Origin: Microcella pacifica
GTDB taxonomy: Bacteria > Actinomycetota > Actinomycetes > Actinomycetales > Microbacteriaceae
Direction of reading: 5' to 3'
Assembly: GCF_009371975.2 (NCBI RefSeq)
Contig: NZ_VIKT02000013.1
Location: forward strand, 1-64,000
DNA length: 64,000 nucleotides
The notes under the pieces: generated by a model
The model's database searches: none
What the model was told of the DNA's origin: nothing
What the model saw: only the letters and a program-made list of their open reading frames with translations
Shown: one piece after another, positions 34,388 to 43,219 of the stretch
Numbering within the stretch: position 1 is the stretch's first letter
Layout of the letters: each line of letters starts with the position of its first letter
Position numbers and translations under genes: made by a program

Positions 34388-34393
34388 TAGCCT
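34388..34393 (+). promoter_or_regulatory. Leaderless -10 element TAGCCT
   Basis: TAGCCT stands 6 nt before the ATG at 34400, with no ribosome site between; a leaderless transcript is expected. Confidence 0.5.
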
Positions 34394-34399
34394 GTACCC

Positions 34400-34720
34400 A
34401 TGAGCGAGCACCAGCCCGACGGGCGTACCGCGCCCAACGCGGGCGCCCAGCAGCGCCCGACACCTGCCGTGCCGACCACTGCGGCGCAGACGGCGCGCGC
34501 GGGCATGAGCCAAGCCGCACGCCGCGCGTGGATGGCCCTGGGGCTCGCGTGCTTCCTCCTCGGCGTCGTCGTCACCATCATCGCCCCCGACAACCTCGCC
34601 CTCGGCATCGCCCTGCTCGGAGCGGGCGTCGTGCTCTACACGGTCCCCGGCATGCGCAAGCCCAGCGCGGCGCCCGGCCCGCCCCGCAGCGAAGCACCGA
34701 GCGAGGACCAGCGCCGATGA
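34400..34720 (+). CDS. Small membrane protein
   Basis: 106 residues. About 45 soluble, proline- and alanine-rich residues precede two hydrophobic stretches (LGLACFLLGVVVTIIA and LALGIALLGAGVVLYTVPG), then a charged tail. No family recognised. Its stop overlaps the ATG of the pcp fragment by 4 bp, so it was probably the first gene of a pcp operon before the deletion. Confidence 0.6.
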   Translation: MSEHQPDGRTAPNAGAQQRPTPAVPTTAAQTARAGMSQAARRAWMALGLACFLLGVVVTIIAPDNLALGIALLGAGVVLYTVPGMRKPSAAPGPPRSEAPSEDQRR

Positions 34721-34800
34721 CCACTCCCACCGTGCTCGTCACCGGGTTCGAGCCCTTCGGCGGCGACGACGTCAACCCCAGCGGCGAGCTCGCGCGGCGG
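34717..34800 (+). pseudogene. pcp: Pyroglutamyl-peptidase (pcp) 5' fragment
   Basis: Starts MTTPTVLVTGFEPFGGDDVN, the conserved N-terminus of pyrrolidone-carboxylate peptidases, and continues through PSGELARRL. After about 28 residues similarity ends where the sequence becomes the antisense end of the PheS-like gene. The family is usually near 210 residues, so almost all of the enzyme, including its catalytic Glu-Cys-His, is missing. Non-functional remnant. Confidence 0.85.
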
Positions 34801-35721
34801 TTAGGTGAGCTCGGGCATCCCGACTGCACCGAGGGCTCTGCGCACGGTATCGCCGAGCGTCTCATCATCGTCGTCCTCGTCGATCAAGATCGACAGGTCG
34901 CGCGTCACCAGCGGTAGGGTCGATATCGGCCGCCACGGGGTCAGGTCGCGCAGTTGAGCCACCGCGCGCGGATCCGTCGACCGCAGAACGCGAATGTCGT
35001 CGATCCCCTTCCGCAGCATGAGTGCGCGATCAAGGCCAAGTCCGAGCGCCAGCCCCGACCAGCGCTCCGGGTCCAGGCCGCAGCGCGCCAGCAGGGCCGG
35101 GTCGATCAGTCCGCACTCGGCAAGCTCCAGCCACTCGCCGTCGAGAAGCACGTCGATCTGCCTCCCCTTCTGCGTGTACGGGTGCGCGGCCGGCACCTCC
35201 CGCCAGCGCGCACCCGGCAGCACCGCCGACACAAGAGCGTCGACCATGTCTCTGAGCTCGGCGACCTTGCGCCGCGTCGGCGCGCTCACCCGCCACACGT
35301 CCACCTGGTGAGGGGCTGCCACGTGAGTGCGGTCGATCTGGTCGCGGCGAAACACCAGGCCCGGCAGCACGAGCACTTCGTCCCGATCACCATCGGCCTC
35401 CAGCTGCCTCAACAGGGCTGGGATGCCCGCCGACGTGTGGCTGCGGAGCATGACCGTCGGGCTCACGTACCGCGAGTGCCGGCGATCTCGGGTGATCGCC
35501 CGCGCGTCGAAGCCGAGCGCGTCGTAGTTGTCGACGGTGGCCACGAGAGGGCTCGACCGCACGACGCGGTGAGGCAGGGCATCCGGAGCAGTCGCCGCCT
35601 CGATGATGCAGTCGAAAAGAAGCGCAAGAGCGTGAACACCGCCGGCGGGGTCGTCACCGGAAGAATCAGAGAGGTCAGGCACCGCGAGGGCAGCGCAGAG
35701 TTCGGAAGAGCTGAGATACAT
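34801..35721 (-). CDS. PheS-like tRNA-ligase-related protein with FDX-ACB-like end, truncated
   Basis: 306 residues. Class II synthetase core resembling PheS: PTVMLRSHTSAGIP (motif 2 region), PGLVFRRDQIDRTH and motif 3 LALGLGLDRALMLRKGIDDI. It ends with the beginning of an FDX-ACB-type anticodon-binding domain (LPLVTRDLSILIDEDD), giving the one-chain plan of organellar PheRS. The FDX-ACB is only about 40 of 90 residues before the stop at 34801, where pcp sequence abuts. I infer a 3' deletion. A separate pheST pair is expected elsewhere, so this is a paralogue of unknown role. A leader ORF precedes it. Confidence 0.75.
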   Translation of the reverse strand: MYLSSSELCAALAVPDLSDSSGDDPAGGVHALALLFDCIIEAATAPDALPHRVVRSSPLVATVDNYDALGFDARAITRDRRHSRYVSPTVMLRSHTSAGIPALLRQLEADGDRDEVLVLPGLVFRRDQIDRTHVAAPHQVDVWRVSAPTRRKVAELRDMVDALVSAVLPGARWREVPAAHPYTQKGRQIDVLLDGEWLELAECGLIDPALLARCGLDPERWSGLALGLGLDRALMLRKGIDDIRVLRSTDPRAVAQLRDLTPWRPISTLPLVTRDLSILIDEDDDDETLGDTVRRALGAVGMPELT

Positions 35722-35866
35722 CGACAGAGTCCTTGTCGTTCGGCGGAGGAAGAAGGAGGCGTTCCCCTCGGCCGAGCGGTTGTCCGACTCGGGACTACGC
35801 GCGCAGCATCAGCCCGACTCGGCCGGGAAGCGGCCGAGGGCTGAGAAATCGCAGGCACATGCTCAT
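35722..35866 (-). promoter_or_regulatory. Candidate attenuator leader of PheS-like gene
   Basis: On the minus strand TAACCT (35879-35874) is 7 nt before an ATG (35866) that opens a 23-residue ORF ending TAG at 35795. Next come alternative pairings: CTCGGCCG/CGGCCGAG within 35818-35838, and CCCTCGGCCG with CGGCCGAGGGG at about 35763-35775. The peptide has one Phe, so it is not an obvious Phe attenuator. The structures were found by eye and not folded. Confidence 0.4.
35795..35866 (-). CDS. Possible leader peptide (23 residues)
   Basis: Begins MSMCLRFLSPRPLPGR and ends LMLRA. It has a leaderless-type start and lies 74 bp before the PheS-like gene. It might be fortuitous in GC-rich DNA; codon support is weak at this length. 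Confidence 0.3.
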   Translation of the reverse strand: MSMCLRFLSPRPLPGRVGLMLRA

Positions 35867-35933
35867 GAGCCCGAGGTTAGCGCCGGGCGTCGCGCGGTCG
35901 ACAGTGCGAAACCCGCCCGCAACGTGCGCTTGC

Positions 35934-35939
35934 TAGCGT
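35934..35939 (+). promoter_or_regulatory. Leaderless -10 element TAGCGT
   Basis: TAGCGT stands 6 nt before the ATG of the antiporter gene at 35946, without a ribosome site. Confidence 0.5.
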
Positions 35940-35945
35940 GTCTTC

Positions 35946-37616
35946 ATGGAGCTCGAGCTCGACACCTTCGGCCTCACCGCCGCCATCCTCGCGATCGCCG
36001 GCGCGGTCGCGTTCCTCGCGCACCGCGCCAAGCAGCCGCTCATCATCGCGTTCATCCTCGTTGGCATCGTCGTCGGGCCGAACGTGCTCGGCCTCGTCGA
36101 AGAGGCAGAAGCGCTCGACCTGCTCGCCGAGATCGGCATCGCCATCCTGCTGTTCCTCGTCGGGCTCAAGCTCGACATCAGACTCGTGCGCAGCATCGGC
36201 ACGGTCGCCCTGCTGACCGGGCTCGGGCAAGTCGTCTTCACATCCCTCATCGGGTGGGTCATCGCGGTGCTGTTCGGCATCGACCTCGTCGCAGCGATCT
36301 ACGTCGCCGTCGCCCTGACGTTCTCCTCGACGATCATCATCGTCAAGCTCCTCACCGATAAGCGCGAACTCGACGAGCTGCACGGCCGCATCGCGCTCGG
36401 CTTCCTCATCGTGCAAGACATCGTCGTCATCCTCGCGATGATCGCTCTCACGAGCTTCGGCGGCGGCCGCGACGGCTCCATCGGCGAGCAGGCGCTTTTC
36501 CTCATCATCAGCGCCGTCGGCCTGCTGGGCGGACTGTACGTCGTCGCCCGGTGGGTTCTGCCGTGGCTGCTCAAGCTGCTCGCCACCAGTCAAGAGCTGC
36601 TCATCGTCTGGAGCGTCGCGTGGGCCGTGGCCCTCGCCGCGCTCACCGACATCCTCGGCTTCTCCATCGAGGTCGGCGCGTTCCTCGCCGGCTTCGCCCT
36701 CGCCTCCACGCGCTACCGCGAGACGATCGCGGCCTCCCTCAGCGGCCTGCGCGACTTCCTGCTGCTGTTCTTCTTCATCACCCTCGGCGCGCAGCTCGAC
36801 TTCAGCGCCATCGGCGAGCAGATCCCCGCAGCGATCGTCTTCTCGCTCTTCGTCCTCATCGGCAACCCGCTCATCGTGCTCATCATCATGGGCCTCATGG
36901 GCTATCCGAGCCGCGTGGGCTTCCTCGCCGGCCTCGCCGTCGCCCAGATCAGCGAGTTCAGCCTCATCCTCATCGCGCTCGGCCGTGACCTCGACCAGGT
37001 CGGCGACGACATGGTCGGGCTCGTCACCCTCGTCGGGCTCATCACGATCGCCGGATCGACCTACCTCATCCTCTACTCGAAGCAGATCTACGCGTGGCTC
37101 GAGCCTGCCCTGCGCATCTTCGAGCGCAAGCGCACAGTACCGGCGACCGACTACGAGCCCGAGACCTATGACGCGATCGTGTTCGGCTACGGCCGGTTCG
37201 GCAAGCAGCTCGTCGCCGAGATTGTCGGCACCGGCTGCACCGTGCTCGTCGTCGAGTGGGATCCGTACGCGCAAGCACAGATCGACGACGCCGACCTCGC
37301 CGACCGCGTGACCGTCGTGTTCGGGGACGCGAGCAGCCCCGACTTCCCCGACGCACTCCCCATCCGCCACGCGCGCTGGATCATCAGCACCGTGCCCGAC
37401 GCCGGCACGAGCATCGTGCTCGCCACCGCACTGCGGCAGCACGGGGCCACGTGCCCCATCGCGGTCACTGCGCACACCGACGCCGTCGGCTCGCTCTACG
37501 ACGCGGCTGTGGCCGACGGCACGATCTCCACCGTGCTGCACCCGTTCCGCGACGCTGCCGACGACGCCATCGACACACTGCGGCGACTCGAGAACACCGA
37601 GCCTGAGACGCCGTGA
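35946..37616 (+). CDS. CPA2-family cation:proton antiporter with TrkA-N (RCK) domain
   Basis: 556 residues. About twelve hydrophobic segments in residues 5-385 match the Kef/CPA2 exchanger domain (LIIAFILVGIVVGP and the following helices, LALTFSSTIIIVKLL-like region). Residues 400-550 form a TrkA-N nucleotide-binding domain (DAIVFGYGRFGKQLV with GxGxxG-type motif; later VVFGDASSPDF). The protein exchanges Na+ or K+ for H+ across the membrane, gated by NAD(H)-type ligands bound to the RCK domain. No KefF/G partner is adjacent. Start at the leaderless ATG. Confidence 0.9.
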   Translation: MELELDTFGLTAAILAIAGAVAFLAHRAKQPLIIAFILVGIVVGPNVLGLVEEAEALDLLAEIGIAILLFLVGLKLDIRLVRSIGTVALLTGLGQVVFTSLIGWVIAVLFGIDLVAAIYVAVALTFSSTIIIVKLLTDKRELDELHGRIALGFLIVQDIVVILAMIALTSFGGGRDGSIGEQALFLIISAVGLLGGLYVVARWVLPWLLKLLATSQELLIVWSVAWAVALAALTDILGFSIEVGAFLAGFALASTRYRETIAASLSGLRDFLLLFFFITLGAQLDFSAIGEQIPAAIVFSLFVLIGNPLIVLIIMGLMGYPSRVGFLAGLAVAQISEFSLILIALGRDLDQVGDDMVGLVTLVGLITIAGSTYLILYSKQIYAWLEPALRIFERKRTVPATDYEPETYDAIVFGYGRFGKQLVAEIVGTGCTVLVVEWDPYAQAQIDDADLADRVTVVFGDASSPDFPDALPIRHARWIISTVPDAGTSIVLATALRQHGATCPIAVTAHTDAVGSLYDAAVADGTISTVLHPFRDAADDAIDTLRRLENTEPETP

Positions 37617-37695
37617 GCAGGCGCCGATCAGAGCGCGGCGCGCATCCCCACCGGCGCGGTCGTCCGGGCCATCGCGCGGATCGGGGGCGCCGAGT

Positions 37696-38712
37696 TCAGC
37701 CGGCCCAGATTGCCCCGCCCACCGTCGCCAGATAGAGGCTGGGCAGGGCGATGCCCTCGAAGCCGATGCCGCGCCGGTCGCGCACGACGAGCCCCGCGGC
37801 GAGCACCGCCGTGATGAGAATCGTGCCGCCGAGCAGCACGAGACTCGCCGGGCCCACGTTGGCGTAGATGGTGCCCTCCAGGTAGAACGCGTCGGCGACG
37901 GCGATCATGAGCGTGTCGAAGACGTTGCCGCCGATGATGCCGCCCACGCCGAGGGTGAGCGCGCCGAGGCGCACGGCCGCGAGCAGCGTGATGAGCTCCG
38001 GCAGCGACGAGATCGCCGTCGTCACCGTGAACCCGGTCACCGCGCTCGGCCACCCGGTCGCGGCGATGAGGCCCAGACCCGACTGCCCGATCACCCAGCC
38101 GGTCACGCCGACGATGACGGCGAGCACGGCGAGCGTCGTCCACAGCCGTCGCGTCGAGGTCGTGCTGTGGTCTTCCCCGTCGTCGGTGCGGGTGTCGCGC
38201 GTCATGCGCGGCGACCACATGGGCGCTTCGCGCATCTGCCGCAGCAGCCGCAGCCCGTAGGCGTAGAACAGCGGAATGGCGAGCGTCGCCGGGTGGAACC
38301 ACCCGATCGCGAGGTCGGGCGTCGCGTAGGCGATGATCGGCAGGGCGAGCAGCCCGACGAGGATGAGCGCCTGCAGCAGGTTGTCGAGCGACGCCGCCGC
38401 GTGCTCGAGGTTCGCGCGGCGGTAGACGAGGTCGGCGATGGCGAGCCACACGGTCTGAATCGCGACGCCGCCGATCGGGTTCGCGAGGGCGAATTCGGCG
38501 TCACCGCCCAGGGCTCCCGTGATGGTGGTGAGGATGCCCGGCAACGAGGTCACCGCACCGAGGAACAGCGCCCCGGCCACGGCCTCGCCGAGTCCCGTGC
38601 GATCGGCCAGCTCGTCGGCCGTCTTCGCCAGGCGCGTGCCGGCGAAGCCGAGCAGCACGACGGAGGCGGCGAGCCCGATGATGCTCGGCAGTAACGGCCA
38701 GACGTGCGTCAT
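37696..38712 (-). CDS. Sodium/calcium-exchanger-family membrane protein
   Basis: 338 residues from ATG 38712 (an in-frame ORF to 38757 is less likely). Two homologous halves of five helices each, with inverted alpha-repeat signatures GAVTSLPGILTTI and AISSLPELITLL, as in CaCA transporters; the acidic residue is present in the second (PELIT) but is a glycine-containing PGILT in the first. The central loop (DTRTDDGEDHSTTSTRR) is short. It may carry Ca2+ or another cation against Na+ or H+. It ends next to an 80-bp gap before the convergent antiporter. Confidence 0.82.
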   Translation of the reverse strand: MTHVWPLLPSIIGLAASVVLLGFAGTRLAKTADELADRTGLGEAVAGALFLGAVTSLPGILTTITGALGGDAEFALANPIGGVAIQTVWLAIADLVYRRANLEHAAASLDNLLQALILVGLLALPIIAYATPDLAIGWFHPATLAIPLFYAYGLRLLRQMREAPMWSPRMTRDTRTDDGEDHSTTSTRRLWTTLAVLAVIVGVTGWVIGQSGLGLIAATGWPSAVTGFTVTTAISSLPELITLLAAVRLGALTLGVGGIIGGNVFDTLMIAVADAFYLEGTIYANVGPASLVLLGGTILITAVLAAGLVVRDRRGIGFEGIALPSLYLATVGGAIWAG

Positions 38713-38808
38713 CGCTCCACTCTGCCAGCGGACGGCGCGGGCCGTCGAGGCGCACACGGGCGGTTCACGGGCTCGTCGCTGGCGACGAGCCCGGCGCGGT
38801 TCATGAAC

Positions 38809-39297
38809 TCAGTGCAGGCTCAGTCGTTCGCGGAGGGCCGGCCAGCTGGCGGCGAATCCGGGGTGCAGGGGCAGAGCATCCACGTCGTCGAGGGGAACCC
38901 AGCGCACGGCGACGCTCTCCGCGTCGGCGACAAGGGGGGCGAAGAGCCGGTCGACGCGCACCGCGACGGTCGTGTACGACCAGAAGCCGATGTCGTAGAC
39001 GCTCTCGAACAGGAGGCTGACCTCGTCGGGCGGCACGCCGGCCTCCTCGATGGCTTCGCGCACGGCGGCGTCCTGGGCCGACTCGCCCTGCTTGCGCGCG
39101 CCGCCAGGCAGGCCCCACGTGTCGCCGTGATGCGACCAGGCGGCGCGATGCTGCAGCAGGACGCCCGCCTCGAGGTGCCACGCCAGCAGGCCGGCCGCGC
39201 CGAAGCGGCCCCAGTACTTCGTGCCGTCGGGGCCCTCGACCCACGCGTCGCCGGGGTCGCGCAGGTGCGGCGGCGGCAGCGGAGGTCGTTCGGTCAT
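38809..39297 (-). CDS. NUDIX hydrolase
   Basis: 162 residues. The Nudix box GX5EX7REUXEEXGU is complete: GGARKQGESAQDAAVREAIE continuing EAGV (about residues 65-88). It hydrolyses a nucleoside diphosphate linked to another moiety, substrate undefined. Upstream of the box is WGLPGG. Single gene, with the DUF2071 gene divergent 100 bp away. Confidence 0.88.
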   Translation of the reverse strand: MTERPPLPPPHLRDPGDAWVEGPDGTKYWGRFGAAGLLAWHLEAGVLLQHRAAWSHHGDTWGLPGGARKQGESAQDAAVREAIEEAGVPPDEVSLLFESVYDIGFWSYTTVAVRVDRLFAPLVADAESVAVRWVPLDDVDALPLHPGFAASWPALRERLSLH

Positions 39298-39399
39298 GAT
39301 GCTCTCAGGCTACGCCGCACCCCTGCGAGAGTGCCGCGCGCTCTCCCACGCGAGCCGCGTGGGCGGGTAGACAGCGGCGGTGCGGGGCATGATGGGGGC

Positions 39400-40185
39400 A
39401 TGGTCGACGCTCCCCCGCCCGACGCGGCTGTGCCACCGCTCAGCTCGATCGCGCCCCCGCTCAGCGCGATCGCGCCCCCACTGCCGGGCCGCGCGATCAT
39501 CCGCCAGCGCTGGAGCGACTTCGTGTTCCTCCACTGGCGCGTCGACCCGCAGCTCGTCGCGCCCATGCTGCCGCCCGGCACGCGGCCCGACGTGCACGAC
39601 GGCAGCGCGTGGGTGGGGCTCATCCCGTTCGTGCTGAGCGACCACGCTTTCCTGCCGCTGCCGCCCGTACCCGGTGCGGGCACGTTCATCGAGATCAACG
39701 TGCGCACCTACTCGGTCGACGAGCGCGGTCAGCGCGGGGTGGTCTTCCGCTCGCTTGACGCCGAACGGTTGCCCTCCGTCCTCGCCGCGCAGGCACTGTT
39801 CGGCCTGCCGTACCGCTGGACCCAGGCCGGGATGCGCCTCACCGCCGACACCCTCGAGTACCGCGCGCGACGACGCACCGGCGCCCGACCGTGCACCCGC
39901 ATTCACGCTCGCCCCGGCGCCGCCCCGGTCGACACGCCGCTCAGCCGCTTCCTCACCGCGCGCTGGGGGTTCCACGAGCGGCACCTGGGGCGCACGATCT
40001 TCGCGCGCAACACGCACGAGCCGTGGCCGCTCGTCGACGCCGAGCTGCTGCACCTCGACGACGAGCTGCTCGCGGCCGCCGGATTCCCCGACCTCGCGGA
40101 GCGCCCGCCCGACTCGGTGCTCGCGACCCCGCTGCGGCACCCCGGCGTCACGACCGAGTTCGCGGCGCCCACGCGCGTCGCGTAG
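39400..40185 (+). CDS. DUF2071 (YqjF-like) protein
   Basis: 261 residues from ATG 39400. Similar to the DUF2071/YqjF group: RQRWSDFVFLHWRVDP, LLPPGTRPDVHDGSAWVGLIP-like core and a long beta-rich body with FIEINVRTYSVDERGQRGVV. Acetoacetate decarboxylase-like fold by family. No catalytic residue stands out. The N-terminus has a proline/alanine repeat (PPLSSIAPPLSAIAPPL), possibly a disordered extension. Function unknown. Confidence 0.8.
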   Translation: MVDAPPPDAAVPPLSSIAPPLSAIAPPLPGRAIIRQRWSDFVFLHWRVDPQLVAPMLPPGTRPDVHDGSAWVGLIPFVLSDHAFLPLPPVPGAGTFIEINVRTYSVDERGQRGVVFRSLDAERLPSVLAAQALFGLPYRWTQAGMRLTADTLEYRARRRTGARPCTRIHARPGAAPVDTPLSRFLTARWGFHERHLGRTIFARNTHEPWPLVDAELLHLDDELLAAAGFPDLAERPPDSVLATPLRHPGVTTEFAAPTRVA

Positions 40186-40215
40186 CAGCGGCGGGTCCCC
40201 GAGGCGGTCCCCGCC

Positions 40216-40285
40216 CGCTTCCACAACTTCGGAGTGGAAGCAGCCCCGCCGACAGCCTCCGAGCGCCACTCCGAAGTTGTGGAAG
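40216..40285. repeat. Perfect 20-bp inverted repeat (REP-like pair), possible bidirectional terminator
   Basis: CTTCCACAACTTCGGAGTGG (40219-40238) and its exact complement (40266-40285) flank a 27-nt loop between the stop of the DUF2071 gene and the stop of the MOSC gene. The left arm extends to 26 bp identical with 31871-31896. Confidence 0.8.
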
Positions 40286-40320
40286 GGCCGCCGGGGGAAA
40301 ATCGGCTACCGACGGCGCGG

Positions 40321-40890
40321 CTACTCGTGGCGGAAGGCGCCCGCGATCGTCGGCGCCACGTCGGGCACGCTCACGACCGTGATCGGGTCGCCCGCGCGCA
40401 CGACGCCCTTGCGCACGACGCGCGCGTACGCCCCGAGCCGTCGAGCGTCGGCGAAGCGCTTGACCCAGCCCCGAGCATCCTCGCCGCCGACCCAGCGGGC
40501 GAACGTCTGGCACGGCGTGCGCGGCATCGTCAGCTCGAGCTCCACCGCGTCGGACCCCTCGCCGATGCGCCACCGCTCCCCCACGCGCGCGGCGTTGACG
40601 TCGAGGCCCTCGACGCGCAGGTTCTCGCCGAACCAGCCGGGGTGCAGCTCGCGGCCCAGCTCGGCCTGCCAGAAGTCGGCATCCGACTGGCTGTAGAGGT
40701 ACACGGCCTTGTCGTGACCGCCGTGGTGCTTGCGATCGACCTGCACGTCACCGCGCAGCCCGAACTCGCCGACCTTGACCGGCTCGGCGGTCGCGCGCTT
40801 GTCGATCGCCGTCACGCCGTCGGGGCCGCCGTAGTCGGGGATGAGCTGGTGGACGACGCACACGGCGGAGACCGAAGCATGAGGGGGCAT
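40321..40890 (-). CDS. MOSC-domain protein
   Basis: 189 residues. MOSC features: GLRGDVQVDRKHHGGHDKAV (about 43-62) and HPGWFGENLRVEGLD, with the conserved late cysteine in PRTPCQTFARW. MOSC proteins of this YiiM type bind or transfer sulfur to molybdenum cofactor or detoxify N-hydroxylated bases. No molybdoenzyme gene is nearby. Soluble, complete. Confidence 0.88.
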   Translation of the reverse strand: MPPHASVSAVCVVHQLIPDYGGPDGVTAIDKRATAEPVKVGEFGLRGDVQVDRKHHGGHDKAVYLYSQSDADFWQAELGRELHPGWFGENLRVEGLDVNAARVGERWRIGEGSDAVELELTMPRTPCQTFARWVGGEDARGWVKRFADARRLGAYARVVRKGVVRAGDPITVVSVPDVAPTIAGAFRHE

Positions 40891-40932
40891 GCTGTCAGCC
40901 TAGAACGCAAGCGGACACTCGCGAAGAACCAC

Positions 40933-42498
40933 CTACTTGCGCTGGCGCTTTTCCCGAACTCGCATGTTCACCTGGATGGGGGTTCCCTCGAAGCCCCAGA
41001 CCTCGCGCAGGCGCCGCGTGATGAAACGGCGGTACTGCGGGTCGAGGAACCCGGTCGTGAACAGCACGAACGTCGGCGGGCGCGTCGACGCCTGCGTCGC
41101 GAACAGGATGCGCGGCTGCTTGCCCCCGCGCACCGGGTGAGGATGCTCCGCCGTGAGCTCGCTGATGAACGCGTTGAGCTTTCCGGTCGGAATACGCGTA
41201 TCCCACGACTCGAGCGCGAGCTCCAGGCCGGGTACGAGCTTCTCCAAGTGGCGTCCCGTGCGCGCCGACATGTTGATGCGCGGCGCCCACGCGACGTGCG
41301 CGAGATCCTGCTCGATCTCGCGCTCCAGGTAGCGGCGGCGCTCGTCGTCGAGCAGATCCCACTTGTTGAACGCCAGCACGAGGGCGCGCCCCGACTCGAG
41401 CACGAGGTCGATGATGCGCACATCCTGCTCGCTCAGCGGCTCCGTCACGTCGAGCAGCACGACCGCGACCTCCGCCTTCTCGAGCGCGGCCGCCGTGCGC
41501 AGTGAGGCGTAGAAGTCGGCACCCTGCTGCAGGTGCACGCGGCGGCGGATGCCGGCCGTGTCGACGAAGCGCCAGATGCGCCCGCCGAGCTCCACCTGCT
41601 CGTCGATCGGGTCTCGTGTCGTGCCCGCGAGCTCGTTGACGACGACGCGCTCCTCGCGCGCCGCCTTGTTGAGCAGGCTCGACTTGCCCACGTTGGGGCG
41701 GCCCAGCAACGCGACGCGGCGGGGCCCGCCGTACTCCTCCTTCGCGACCGCCGACACGCTCGGCAGCACCGTGAGGATGTGGTCGAGCAGGTCGGCGACG
41801 CCGCGGCCGTGCAGGGCCGAGACGGGCCACGGCTCGCCGAGACCGAGATTCCACAGCGCGGCGGCCTCCGGCTCCTGGCGCGCATCGTCCACCTTGTTCG
41901 CGGCGAGGATGACGGGCTTGTTGGAGCGGCGCAGCATCTTCACGACGAACTCGTCGGTCGCGGTGGCACCCGTGATGGCGTCGACGACGAAGAGCACAGC
42001 ATCCGCCAGATCGACCGCGACCTCGGCCTGCGCCGCGACCGACGCGTTGATGCCCGAGGCGTCGGGCTCCCACCCGCCCGTGTCGACGAGCGTGAAGCGG
42101 CGCGTGTTCCACTCCGCCTTGTACGTCACACGGTCGCGCGTGACGCCCGGAGTGTCCTCCACGACCGCCTCGCGACGGCCGAGGATGCGGTTGACGAGAG
42201 CGCTCTTGCCCACGTTCGGGCGGCCGACGATCGCGAGCACCGGCAGGGCCGGCATCGTGATGATGCCGTCCTCCCCGACGGTCGCGCCCTCGAGCAGGTC
42301 GAGGTCGTCGTCATCGAGGTCGTAGTCGGCGAGGCCGGCGCGTAGAGCATCCGCGCGCTTCGCGGCGAGATCCTCATCGAGGTCGGCCAGGCGCGCGGCG
42401 ACCTCGCCTGCCGCCTCGGGCGCGAGCTCGGGGTAGTCATCACCCGCGGAGTCGCGGGCGTCATCGTCACCGGGAGAGCCGGGGGTGGTGTCAGTCAT
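40933..42498 (-). CDS. der: Ribosome biogenesis GTPase Der (EngA)
   Basis: 521 residues. Two tandem GTPase domains: [14 protein letters not shown] with NKVDD, and [14 protein letters not shown] with NKWDLLDD, then a KH-like C-terminus ending [10 protein letters not shown]. The acidic N-terminal 70 residues are an actinobacterial extension. Der assists 50S subunit assembly. Its start overlaps the cmk stop by 4 bp, the usual cmk-der order. Confidence 0.97.
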   Translation of the reverse strand: MTDTTPGSPGDDDARDSAGDDYPELAPEAAGEVAARLADLDEDLAAKRADALRAGLADYDLDDDDLDLLEGATVGEDGIITMPALPVLAIVGRPNVGKSALVNRILGRREAVVEDTPGVTRDRVTYKAEWNTRRFTLVDTGGWEPDASGINASVAAQAEVAVDLADAVLFVVDAITGATATDEFVVKMLRRSNKPVILAANKVDDARQEPEAAALWNLGLGEPWPVSALHGRGVADLLDHILTVLPSVSAVAKEEYGGPRRVALLGRPNVGKSSLLNKAAREERVVVNELAGTTRDPIDEQVELGGRIWRFVDTAGIRRRVHLQQGADFYASLRTAAALEKAEVAVVLLDVTEPLSEQDVRIIDLVLESGRALVLAFNKWDLLDDERRRYLEREIEQDLAHVAWAPRINMSARTGRHLEKLVPGLELALESWDTRIPTGKLNAFISELTAEHPHPVRGGKQPRILFATQASTRPPTFVLFTTGFLDPQYRRFITRRLREVWGFEGTPIQVNMRVREKRQRK

Positions 42499-43160
42499 GG
42501 GGTCCTTGCATGCACGATGTCGAGGAGCGCCAGCACCGTCTGCTCGAAGTCGAGGTCGGTGGAGTCGAGAGTGGTGACGCCCTCAGCGGCATTCATGAAA
42601 TCCACCACGCGGGAATCCTGGGCATCCCGCGAGGCCAGCTGCTGCGCGGTCGCCTCGGCCGACACGGCGCTCAGCTCCGCCGACCTTCTCGCCATTCTAG
42701 CCTCCGCACTGGCGGTCAGCAGTACGCGCACCGGCGCATCGGGCGCGACGACCGTCGTGATGTCGCGGCCCTCGACGATCACGCCGTCCTTGGGGTTCTC
42801 CGCCATGAGCCGACGGAACAGGTCGTTGAGCCCCACGCGCACCTCGGGCACGCGCGCGATGTGGCTCACGACGGCGCTCACGCGCGGCTCGCGGATGTCG
42901 CGCGTGATCTCCTCGCCGCCCACGCGCACGAAGTAGTGCTGGGGGTCCATCCCGATCGAGTAGTCGAAGTCGGCGAGACGAGCGACCACGGCATCAGCAT
43001 CCTCGGTGTCGACGCCCTCATCGAGGCAGTGCCAGGCGAGCGCGCGGTAGGCGGCACCGGTGTCGAGGTACGCCCATCCGAGGCGCAGGGCGGCCTCCTT
43101 GCTCACACTCGACTTGCCGCTGCCGGCGGGGCCGTCGACGGCCACGATGATGTCGCTCAT
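42495..43160 (-). CDS. cmk: Cytidylate kinase
   Basis: 221 residues. P-loop [10 protein letters not shown] (about 9-18) and the CMP-binding [12 protein letters not shown] (GRDI) are present. It phosphorylates CMP/dCMP to the diphosphate. The ATG at 43160 is at the start of homology ([18 protein letters not shown]); longer in-frame ORFs run into tyrA and are rejected. Sits between tyrA and der. Confidence 0.95.
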   Translation of the reverse strand: MSDIIVAVDGPAGSGKSSVSKEAALRLGWAYLDTGAAYRALAWHCLDEGVDTEDADAVVARLADFDYSIGMDPQHYFVRVGGEEITRDIREPRVSAVVSHIARVPEVRVGLNDLFRRLMAENPKDGVIVEGRDITTVVAPDAPVRVLLTASAEARMARRSAELSAVSAEATAQQLASRDAQDSRVVDFMNAAEGVTTLDSTDLDFEQTVLALLDIVHARTP

Positions 43161-43219
43161 GGGGTTCCTCTCGTCGGATTCGTGGCGAGGCGCGCCCGCG
43201 CAGGAATGGTCGGGGCAGC

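Noticed and set aside
35877-37541. Minus-strand ORF of 554 codons opposite the antiporter
   Set aside because: Acidic, repetitive translation (Asp/Glu/Ala) that mirrors a membrane protein; no start signal.
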